NCBI GenBank assembly: GCA_029961685.1
Contig: JARWKL010000002.1
Location: forward strand, 28,426,908-28,490,907
DNA from: Aristolochia californica
Taxonomy: Eukaryota; Streptophyta; Magnoliopsida; Piperales; Aristolochiaceae
Direction: 5' to 3'
DNA: 64,000 nucleotides
Shown here piece by piece: positions 13,847 to 22,900 of this stretch. The translations under genes and the position numbers were made by a program. Within the stretch, counting starts at the first letter, position 1, and every line of letters begins with the position of its first letter. Below the pieces are notes generated by a model. It worked only from the letters and a program-made list of their open reading frames with translations. It ran no database searches and was not told where the DNA came from.

Positions 13847-14524
13847 ATGTTAGGCTCAATTAGAAATCTCTTTCTTATAAAATTCCACCAAGCTATTAGG
13901 GATTGTAAAAGTGGAATTTCCCCAACATGGATAACAAAACTTTGGTGTTCATTTTTAGTAAGTGAAATATTTTTCTTCACTTAAATTTATTATAGTTTTC
14001 AATTTTTGCATACATAAATTCTAAAATTTTCATTTCGTTGTGATCTATTTGCCTTATCCTTTTTATTATGAGAAAAATGGTATAGTGAAAACTCATGTTT
14101 GGATTAGAAAAAATATTGAACATCCAAAATGGAAATGCACAAATGCAGAGAGTGATCATTCCAAAAAGTATCTGTGATTTTTAAGGATTGTAAACTCTTT
14201 TAGTTTTTAGTATATTAGGTTTTGCAATCATCAGACAAGGTGAGGTGAGGCATTTTTAACAAAGTGTTGACTCCCAAACCATAAGTCATTTCTAACAAAA
14301 AATATACCCGTAACACATTAATAATCGATCAAAACCTTAACAATGATCTATGATTGTTATGTCTGCTTTTTGTAAATAGGTAAAATCTAGGTTGTTAAGC
14401 TTCGGTAAATATCCCATTGCACGTTAACTTGAGAATTTAATTTTTTCTACTCCTTGAAATTTTTGGATCATTAGGTCATTTGCATCTTCAACATGTTTCT
14501 GGCATGCATATCCATATTTAAAAC
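13847..14524 (+). repeat. Representative long monomer (678 bp)
   Basis: A convenient reference for subfamily A. In order from the anchor it has GTTAGGCTCAATTAG, CTTATAAAATTCCACC, GGAATTTCCC, TTTGGTGTTC, TTCTTCACTTAAATTTATTA, CATTTCGTTGTGATC followed by TATTTGCCTTATC, a GA5-rich tract with TTGAACATCC, GAGAGTGATCATTCC, and the extra module (about 14189-14387). TAGGTTGTTAAGC, CACGTTAACTTGAG, GGATCATTAGGTC and the pair of AACATGTT palindromes follow. No start codon, splice site or promoter is convincing; the open frame on the minus strand here is incidental. Confidence 0.9.
14189..14387 (+). repeat. Long-monomer-specific module (~200 bp), example
   Basis: In long monomers the block lies between TTTTTAAGGAT and AGGCAAAAAGTGGG. 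In short monomers these two flanks are joined directly as TTTTTAAGGATAGGCAAAAA. The module holds TGTAAACTC, TTTTATATATTAGG, a variable G-run followed by CGAGGC or similar, GTGTTGACTCCCAAACC, AAGTCATTTCTAAC, ATTATAGCCGTTACAC, TTAATCGATCAAAAC, ACGATGATCTATGATTG and TAGGTCCGCTTTTTGT. It starts and ends beside the dinucleotide AT, compatible with a deletion through minimal homology. Its origin is unknown; it is not recognisable as a mobile element. Confidence 0.85.
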
Positions 14525-14698
14525 ATGTTAGGATCAATTAGAAATATCTTTCTTATAAAATTCCACCAAACTATTAGGGGTTTTAATAGTGAAATTTCCC
14601 AAACATGGATAACAAAATTTTTGTGTTCATTTTTAGTGCGTGAAATAATTTTCTTCACTTAAATTTATTATGGTTTTAAATTTTAGCATACATAAATT

Positions 14699-14827
14699 CA
14701 AAAATTCATTTTGTTGTGATCTATTTGCCTTATCTTTTTGTTTACGAGAAAAATGGGAGAGAGAAATTTTCATTTTGCGGTGATCTATTTGCCTTATCTT
14801 TTTGTTTATGTGAAAAATGGGAGAGTG
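14699..14827 (+). repeat. 64 bp local tandem duplication inside a monomer
   Basis: The stretch CATTTTGTTGTGATC through GTTTACGAGAAAAATGGGAG occurs at 14707 and again, slightly diverged, at 14771. The offset is 64 bp. This explains the 740 bp interval between anchors 14525 and 15265. Differences (TTGCGG for TTGTTG, TATGTG for TACGAG) show the event is not brand new. Confidence 0.85.
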
Positions 14828-15264
14828 AAAACTCAAATTTGGATTTGAAAAAAATTGAACATCCAAAATGGAAATGCACAAATTCTGAGAGAGATAATTA
14901 CAAAAAATATCTAAGATTTTTAAGCGTTGTAAACACTTTTAGTTTTTTATATATTAGGTTTTGAAATCATCGGAAAAGGGGGGGCCGAGGCATTTTCAAC
15001 TGAGTGTTGACTCCCAAACCATCAGTCATTTCTAACAAAAATTATAGCCATTACACATCATTAATTGATCAAAACATTTACGATGATATATGATTGTTAG
15101 GTCCGCTTTTTGTAAAAAGGCAAAAATTGGGTTGTTTGGCTCTGGTAAATATCCCACAGCATGTTAACTTGAGAATTTAATTTTTTCTACTCCTTGAAAT
15201 TTTTGGATCATTAGGTCATTTGCATCTTCAAAATGTTTCAGGCATGCATATCCATATTTAAAAC

Positions 15265-15586
15265 ATGTAAGGATCAATTAAAAATCTCTTTCTTATAAAA
15301 TTCAACCAAGCTATTAGGTGTTGTAATAGTGGAATTGCCCAAACATGGATAACAAAGCTTTGGTGTTCATTTTTAGTGCGTGAAATAATTTACGATGATC
15401 TATGATTTTTAGGTCCGCTTTTTGTGAATAGGCGAAAAGTTGGTTGTTTGGCTCTGGTAATTATCCCAATGCACGTGAACTTGAGAATTTAATTTTTTCA
15501 ACTCCTTGAAATTTTTGGATCATTAGGTCATTTGCATCTTCAACATCTTTCAGGCATGTATATCCATATTTAAAATTTTTTAGGAT
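15265..15586 (+). repeat. Truncated long monomer (322 bp)
   Basis: After GTGCGTGAAATAATTT the sequence jumps at 15387-15391 to ACGATGATCTATG, which belongs to the late part of the module. About 355 bp are missing. The shared ATTT at the join (AATAATTT and ACATTTACG) suggests a microhomology deletion. Confidence 0.85.
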
Positions 15587-16923
15587 CAATTAGAAATCTC
15601 TTTCTTATAAAATTCCACCAAGCTATTAGGGGTTGTACTAGTGGAATTTCCCAAACATGGAAAACAAGTTTTCATTGTTAGTGCATGAAATAATTTTCTG
15701 CATTTACATTTGTTATAGTTTAAAATTTTTCTGATACATAAATTCTAAAATTTTCATTTTGTTGTGATCTATTTGCCTTATCTTTTTTATTACGTGAAAA
15801 AGGGGAGAGTAAAAACACATGTTAGGCTTTTAAAAAAAATTGAGCATCTAAAATGGAAATGCACAAATGCTAAGAGCGATAATTCCAAAAAGTATCAGTG
15901 ATTTTCAAGGATTTTAAACTCTTTTAGTTTTGTATATATTAGGTTTTGTAATCTTCGGAAGAGGGGGGTGAGGCATTCTTAACAGAGTGTTGACTCCCAA
16001 ACCATAAGTCATTTCTAACTAAAATTATAGCCCTTACACATTACTAATCGATCAAAACATTTACGATGATCTATGATTTTTAGGTCCGCTTTTTGTAAAT
16101 TAGCAAAAATTGGGTTGTTAGGCTCTGGTAAATATCCCAATGCACGTTAACTTGAGAATTTAGTTTTTTCTACTCCTTGAAATTATTGGACCATTAGGTC
16201 ATTTGCATCTTCAATACGTTTCAGGCATGCATATCCATATTTAAAACTTGTTAGGTTCAATTAGAAATCTCTTTCATATAAAATTCCACCAAGGTATTAG
16301 GGGTTGTACTAGTGGAATTTCCCAAACATGGATAACAAAACTTTTGTGTTGATTTTTAGTACGTGAAATAATTTCCTTCACTTACATTTATTATAGTTTT
16401 CAATTTTTTGCATACATAAACTCTAAAATTTTCATTTTGTTGAGATCTAATTTCCATCGTTTTGTTTACGAAAAAAATGGGAGAATAAAACTCATGTTTG
16501 GATTTTAAAAAAAAATTGAACGTCCAAAATGGAAATGCACAAATGCTGAGAGAGATAATTCCAAAAAGTTTCAGTGATTTTTATGGACTGTAAACTCTTT
16601 TAGTTTTTTATATATTAGGTTTTGCAATCTTCGAAAAAGGGGAGGCAAGGCATTTTCAACTGAGTGTTGTCTCCAAAACCAAAAGTCATTTCTAACCAAA
16701 ATTATAGCTGTTACACAATTTAATTGATCAAAGTATTTACGATGATCTATGATTGTTAGGTCCGCTTTTTGTGAATAGGCAAAAAGTTGGTTGTTTGACT
16801 TAGGTAAATATCCCACCGCATGTTAACTTGTGATTTTAATTTTTTCTATTACTTGAAATATTTGGATCATTAGGTCATTTGCTTCTTTAACATGTTTCAA
16901 GCATGCATATCCATATTGAAAAC
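15587..16923 (+). repeat. Two long monomers
   Basis: Anchors are 15587 and 16248, with intervals of 661 and 676 bp. The first lacks part of the usual ATGGATAACAAAACTTTGG segment (AAACATGGAAAACAAG runs into TTTTCATTG). Nothing else is held here. Confidence 0.85.
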
Positions 16924-17043
16924 ATGTTAGGATCAATTACAATTCTCTTTCTTACAAAATTCCACCAAGCTATTAGGTATTGTACTATTGGAATTTCACA
17001 TCTTCACCATGTTTCTAGCATGCATATCCACCACATTTAAAAT
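16924..17043 (+). repeat. Severely truncated long monomer (120 bp)
   Basis: Only 120 bp separate this anchor from the next. At 16994-17001 GGAATTTC joins ACATCTTCACCATG, skipping about 555 bp from the middle of one monomer to the head of the next. Immediately after the join the head sequence changes from TATCCATATTT to TATCCACCACATTT, the form typical of the short families, so this join is also a subfamily boundary. Confidence 0.85.
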
Positions 17044-17435
17044 ATTTTCCGATCAATTATAATATCTTTCTCATAAATTTCCACAAAGCAATTAGGGGTT
17101 GTACTGGTGGAATTTCCCAAACATAGATCACAAAACTTTTGTGTTCATTTTTAGTGCGTGAAATAATTTTCTTCACCTACATTTATAATAGTTTTCAAAT
17201 TTTTTTGCATATGTAAACTCTAAATTTTTTATTTTGTTGTGATCTATTTGCCTTTTCTTTTTTTTAAGAGAAAAAAGGAAGAGTGAAAACACAAGGTTGG
17301 ATTTGAAAAAAAATTGAACACCCAAAATGCACAAATGCTAAGAGAGAGAATTCCACAAACGTATCTGTGATTTTTAAGGATTGTAAACTCTTTTATTTTT
17401 TGATATATTGGATTTTGCAATCATTGGAAGAGAAA

Positions 17436-17460
17436 GGGGGGGGGGGGGGGGGGGGGGGGG
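17436..17460 (+). repeat. Poly-G tract, 25 G
   Basis: Twenty-five G after GGAAGAGAAA, then AGGGGGG, so 31 of 32 bases are G. On the minus strand this encodes the proline run of the open frame 17374-17589, which is therefore an artefact of the homopolymer. Confidence 0.9.
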
Positions 17461-18817
17461 AGGGGGGCCAGACATTTTTAACTGAGTGTTGACTCCCAAA
17501 CAATAAGTTATTTTAAAAAAAAAATTATAACCGTTACACATCATTAATCGATCAAAACATTTACGATTTTCTATGTTAGTTAGGTTCACTTTTTGTAAAA
17601 TAGGAAAAAAGTTTGGTTGTTTGGCTCTGGTAAATATCCCACTGCACGTTAACTTGAGAATTTAATTTTTTCTACTCCTTGAAATTTTAGGATCATTAGG
17701 TCATTTGCATCTTCAACATGTTTCTAGCATGCATATTCACCACATTTAAAACATGTTAGGATCAACTAGAAATCTCTTTCTTTAAAAATTCCACAAGCTA
17801 ATAGGGGTTGTACGAATGCAATTTCCCAAACATGGATAACAACACTTTGGTCTTCATTTTTAGTGCGTGAAATAATTTTCTTCACTTACATTTATTATAG
17901 TTTTCTAATTTTTTTGAATATATAAGCTCTAAAATTTTCATTTTGTTGTGATCTATTTGCCTTTTCTTTTTGTTTATGAGAAAAATGGGGGAGTGAAAAC
18001 TCAAGTTTGGATTTGAAAAAAAATTGAACTTCTAAAATGGAAATTCACAAATACTGAGAGAGATAATTCCAAAACATATCTGTGATTTTTGAGGATTGTA
18101 AACTCTTTTTAGTTGTTGATATATTGGGTTTTGCAATCATCGGGCGTGGCAATTTTCACTGAGTGTTGACTCCAAAACCATAAGTCATTTCTAACAAAAA
18201 TTATAGACGTTACACTTTATTAATCGATCAAAACATTTACGACGATCTTTGATTGTTAGGTCTGCTTTTTGTAAAATAGGCAAAAAGTGGGTTGTTTGGC
18301 TCTGGTAAATATCCCATTGCACGTTAACTTGAGAATTAAAACTTTTCAACTCCTTGAAATTTTTGGATCATTTGGTCATTTGCATCTTCAACATTTTTTT
18401 GGCATGCTTATCCACCACATTTAAAACATGTGAGGATCAATTAGAATCTCTTTCTTATAAAATTCCACCAAGCTATTAGGGGTTGTACTAGTGGAATATC
18501 CCAAACATGGATCACAAAACTTTGGTGTTCATTTTTAGTGCGTGAAATAATTTTCATCACTTACATTTATTATAGTTTTCAAAAAATTTTCCATACATAA
18601 ACTTTAACATTTTCATTTTGTTGTGATCTATTTGCCGTATCTTTTTAATTACGAGAAAAAAGGGAGAGTGAAAACTCAAGTTTGGATTAGAAAAAAAATT
18701 GAACACCCAAAATGCACAAATGCTGAGAGAGATAATTCCACAAACGTATCTGTGATTTTTAAGGATTGTAAACTCTTTTAGTTTTTCATATATTGGGTTT
18801 GGCAATCAATGGAAGAA

Positions 18818-18850
<33 letters not shown>
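18818..18850 (+). repeat. Poly-G tract, 33 G (longest in the window)
   Basis: Thirty-three consecutive G follow CAATGGAAGAA and precede CGAGGC. This is the longest homopolymer in the window, at the same module site as the other G-runs, and it lies in strongly AT-rich surroundings. Confidence 0.9.
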
Positions 18851-19133
18851 CGAGGCATTTTTAACTAAGTGTTGACTCCCAAACTATAAGTTATTTCTAA
18901 CAAAAATTATAACTATTACACATCATTAATGGATCCAAACATTTACGACGATCAATGATTGTTGGGTCCGCTTTTTTTAAAATAGGGAAAGAGTGGGTTG
19001 TTTGACTCTAGTAAATAGCCCACCGCATGTTAACTTGAGAATTTAATTTTTTCCTCTCCTTGAAATTTTTGGATTATTAGGACATTTGCATCTTCAACAT
19101 GTTTCTAGCATGCATATCCACCACATTTAAAAC

Positions 19134-19924
19134 ATGTTCGGATCAAGTAGAATCTCTTTCTTATAAAATTCCACCAAGCTATAAGGGGTTGTACAAGTGG
19201 AATTTCCCAAACATGGATCACAAAACTTTGCCGTTCATTTTTAGTGCGTGAAATAATTTTCTTCACTTACATTTATTGAAGTTTTCTAATTTTTTTGTGT
19301 ACAAAAACTCTAAAATTTTTATTTTGTTGTGATCTATTTGCCATATCTTTTTCTTTTTGAGAAACAATGGACAGAGAAAACGCAAGTTTGGATATGAAAA
19401 AAAAATTGAACACCCAAAATGCACAAATGCTGAGAGAGATAATTCCACAAACGTATCTATGGTTTTTATGGTTTGAAAACTCTTTTAGTTTTTCATATAT
19501 TGGGTTTTGCAATCATCGGAAGAGGAGGGGGGAGGGGGCTGAGTATTGACTCCCAAACCATAAGTCATTTTAAACAAAAATTATAACCGTTACACTTCAT
19601 TAATCGATCAAAACATTTACGATGATCTATGATTGTTAGGTCCGCTTTTTGTAAAATAGGAAAAAAGTGGGTTGTTCTGGCTCTGGTAAATATCCCACTG
19701 CACGTTAACTAGAGAATTTAATTTTTTCTACTCCTTAAAATTTTTGGATCATTAGGTCATTTGCATCTTCAACATGTAGGCAAAAAATGGGTTGTTTTGT
19801 TCTGGTAAATATCAAACCACACGTTAACTTGAGAATTTAATTTTTCCTAGTCGAAATTTTTGGATCTTTTTGTCATTTGCATGTTCAACATGTTTCTCGC
19901 ATGCATGTCCATCACATTTAAAAC
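19134..19924 (+). repeat. Last long monomer joined to a partial short monomer
   Basis: The monomer anchored at 19134 has the full module (about 19470-19658). At 19771-19780 its tail AACATG joins TAGGCAAAAAATGGG, which belongs to the part of a short monomer after the module site. A 148 bp partial unit follows, up to anchor 19925. This is the single physical boundary between the module-bearing and module-free monomers. Confidence 0.88.
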
Positions 19925-22900
19925 ATGTTAGGATCAATTAGAAATCTCTTTCTTATAAAATTCCACAAAGCTATTAGGGGTTGTACTAGTGGAATTTCCC
20001 AAACATGGATACCAAAACTTTGGAGTTCATTTTTATGGCATGAAATAATTTTCTTCTCTTACATTTATTATTGTTTTCAAATTTTTTTGCATACATAAAC
20101 TCTAAAATTTTACATCTGATGTGATCGTTTTGTTTACGAGAAACGTGGGAAACGTTTGGATTTGAAAAAAAATTGAACATCCAAAATGGAAATGCACAAA
20201 TGTTGAGAGAGATCATTCCAAAAAGTATATGTGATTTTTAAGGAAAGGGAAAAAGTGGGTTGTTTTGGTCTGGTAAATATCCAACCACACGTTAACTTGA
20301 GAATTTAATTTTTTCTACTCCTAGAAATGTTTGGATCATTAGGTTATTTCCATCTTCAACATGTTTCTGGCATGCATATCCACCATTTTTAAAACATGTT
20401 AGGGTCAATTAGAAATCCCGTTCTTATAAAATTCCACCTAGCTATTAGGGGTTGTACTAGTGGAATTTCCCAAACATGGATAACAAAACTTTGGAGTTCA
20501 TTTTTAGTGCATGAAATAATTTTCTTCACTTACATTTATTATAGTTTTAAAATTTTGTTGCATCCATAAACTTTAAAAATTTCATTTTGTTGTGATCGTT
20601 TTGTTTACGAGAAATGTGGGACAAGTTTGGATTTAAAAAAATTTGAACATCCAAAATGGAAATGCACATATGCTGAGAGTGATAATTCAAAAAAGTATTT
20701 GTGATATTTAAGGATAGGCAAAAAGTGGGTTGTTTGGCACTGGTAAATATCCAACCACACGTTAACTTGAGAATTTCATTTTTTCTACTCCTTGAAATTT
20801 TTGGATCTTTAGGTCATTTGCATCTTCAACATGTTCTGGCATGCATATCCACCCTATTTAAAACATGTTAGGATCAATTAGAAAATTGTTTCATATAAAA
20901 TTCCACCAAGCTATTAGGGGTTGTACTAGTGGAATTTCCCAAACATGTACAACAAAACTTTGGAGTTCATTTTTAGTGTGTGAAATAATTTTCTTCACTT
21001 ACATTTATTATAGTTTTCAAAATTTTTTGCTTGCATAAACTCTAAAATTTTCATTTAGTTGTGATCGTTTTGTTTATGTGAAAAGTGGGACAAGTTTGGA
21101 TTTGAGAAAAAAATGAACATCCAAAATGGAAATGCACAAATCTGAGAGAGATAATTCCAAAAAGTATCTGTGATATTTAAGGATAGGCAAAAAGTGGGTA
21201 GTTTGGCTCTGGTAAAAATCCAACCGCACTTTAACTTGAGAATTTAATTTTTTCTACTCCTTGAAATTTTTGGATCATTTGGTCATTTGCATCTTCAACA
21301 TGTTTTTGGCTTGCATATCCACCATATTTTAAACATGTTAGGATAAATAAGAAATCTCTGTCTTATAAAATTCCAACTATCTATTAGGGGTTGTAATAGT
21401 GGAATTTTCCAAACATGGATAACAAAACTTTGGAGTTCATTTTTAGTGTGTGAAATAATTTTCTTCAATTACATTTATTTTTGCATACATAAACTCTAAA
21501 ATTTTCCATTTGTTGTGATCGCTTTTTTACGAGAAAAGTGGGACAACTTTGGATTTGAAAAAAAATTGAACATCCAAAATGGAAATGCACAAATGCTGAG
21601 CGAGATAATTCCAAAAAGTATCTGTGATTTTTAAGGATAGGGAAAAAAGTGGGTTGTTTGGCTCTCGTAAATATCCAACCACAGGTTAACTTGAGAATTT
21701 AATTTTTGCAACTCCTTGAAAATTTTGGATCATTAGGTCATTTGCATCTTCAACATGTTTCTGGCATGCATATCCACCATATTTAAAACATGGTAGGATC
21801 AATTAGAAATCTCGCTCTTATAAAATTTCACCAAGCTATTTGGTGTTGTGCTAGTGGAATCTCTCAAACATGGATAACAAAAATTGGAGTTCATTTTTAG
21901 TGCGTGAAATAATTTTCTTCACTTACATTTATTATAGTTTTCAAATTTTTTTGCATACATAAACTCAAAAATTTTCATTTTCTTGTGATCGTTTTGATTA
22001 CGAAAAAAGTGGGACAAGTCTGGATTTGAAAAAAAAATTCTTCACCCAAAATGGAAATGCACAAATGATGGGAGAGAATTCAAAAAAGTATCTATGATTT
22101 TTAAGGATCGGCAAAAAGTAGGTTGTTTGGCTATGGTAAATATCCAACCACACGTTAACTTGAGAATTTAATTTTTTCTACTCCTTGAAATATTTGGATC
22201 TTTAGGTCATTTGCATCTTCAACATGTTTCTGGCATGCAAATCCACCATATTTAAAACATGTTAGGATCAATTAGAAAACTTTTTCATATAAAATTCCAC
22301 CATGCTATTAGGGGTTGTTGTACTAATGGAATTTCCCAAACATGGATAACAAAACTTTGGAGTTCATTTTTAGTGCGTGAAATAATTTTCTTCACTTACA
22401 TTTATTATTGTTTCCAAATTTTTTACCTACATAAACTCTAAAATTTTTATTTTGTTGTGATCATTTTGTATACGAGAAAAGTGGGACAAGATTGGATTTG
22501 AAAGAAAATTGAACATCCAAAATGGAAATACCCAAATGCTGAGAGAGATAATTCAAAAATGTATCTATGATTTTTAAGGATAGGCAAAATGTGGGTTGTT
22601 TCGCTCAGATAAATATGCAACCACACGTTAACTTGAGAATTTAATTTTTTTCTTCTCCTTGAAATTTTTTATCATTATGTCATTTGCATCTTCAACATGT
22701 TTCTGGCATGCATATCCACCACCACATTTAAAATATGTTAGGATCAATTAGAAATCTCTTTCTTATAAAATTTCAACTAGCTATTTGGGGTTGTACTAGT
22801 GGAATTTCCCAAACATGGATAACAAAACTTTGAAGTTCATTTTTAGTGCGTGAAATAATTTTCTTCACTTACATTTATTATAGTTTTTAAATTTTTTTGC

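Larger units (their letters stand above)
9804..15264 (+). repeat. Block of regular long monomers
   Basis: Anchors are 10474, 11150, 11827, 12501, 13167, 13847 and 14525, with spacings of 667-682 bp, then 740 bp where a 64 bp internal duplication occurs. Two monomers about 2.0 kb apart share variants: those anchored at 11827 and 13847 both have GGGATTGTAAAAGTGG and CAGAGAGTGATCATTCC. Those anchored at 11150 and 13167 both have TTTTAACCTTTTTAC. This suggests a three-monomer (~2.02 kb) higher-order pattern. Confidence 0.8.
1..19777 (+). repeat. Long-monomer domain (subfamily A, ~675 bp)
   Basis: Anchors fall at 26, 704, 1379, 1976, 2566, 3246, 3940, 4611, 5282, 6190, 6865, 7536, 8209, 9117, 9792, 10474, 11150, 11827, 12501, 13167, 13847, 14525, 15265, 15587, 16248, 16924, 17044, 17753, 18428 and 19134. 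Typical spacing is 667-682 bp, with outliers from 120 to 908 bp caused by truncated or chimeric monomers. Traits absent from most later monomers are an extra ~200 bp module with a G-run, TTTGGTGTTC rather than TTTGGAGTTC, the stretch GATCTATTTGCCTTATC before TTTGTTTACGAG, and TATCCCACCGCACG rather than TATCCAACCACACG. Confidence 0.93.
17044..19777 (+). repeat. Transitional long monomers with short-family head
   Basis: Anchors are 17044, 17753, 18428 and 19134. They keep the ~200 bp module but carry CCACCACATTT at the head, as the short monomers to the right do. Poly-G tracts are long here: 25 at 17436 and 33 at 18818. The body shows AAACACCCAAAATGCACAAATGC with about 6 bp missing relative to CATCCAAAATGGAAATGCAC. 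I read this as the intermediate state between subfamilies A and B. Confidence 0.8.

Noticed and set aside
14189..14387. The long-monomer module as a transposable element (MITE or solo LTR)
   Set aside because: I saw no terminal inverted repeats, no TG...CA ends and no clear target-site duplication beyond a possible AT. The evidence is not enough to call it mobile.
17374..17589. Minus-strand frame with a long proline run
   Set aside because: The proline run is the complement of the 25-G homopolymer at 17436-17460. It is not a proline-rich protein.
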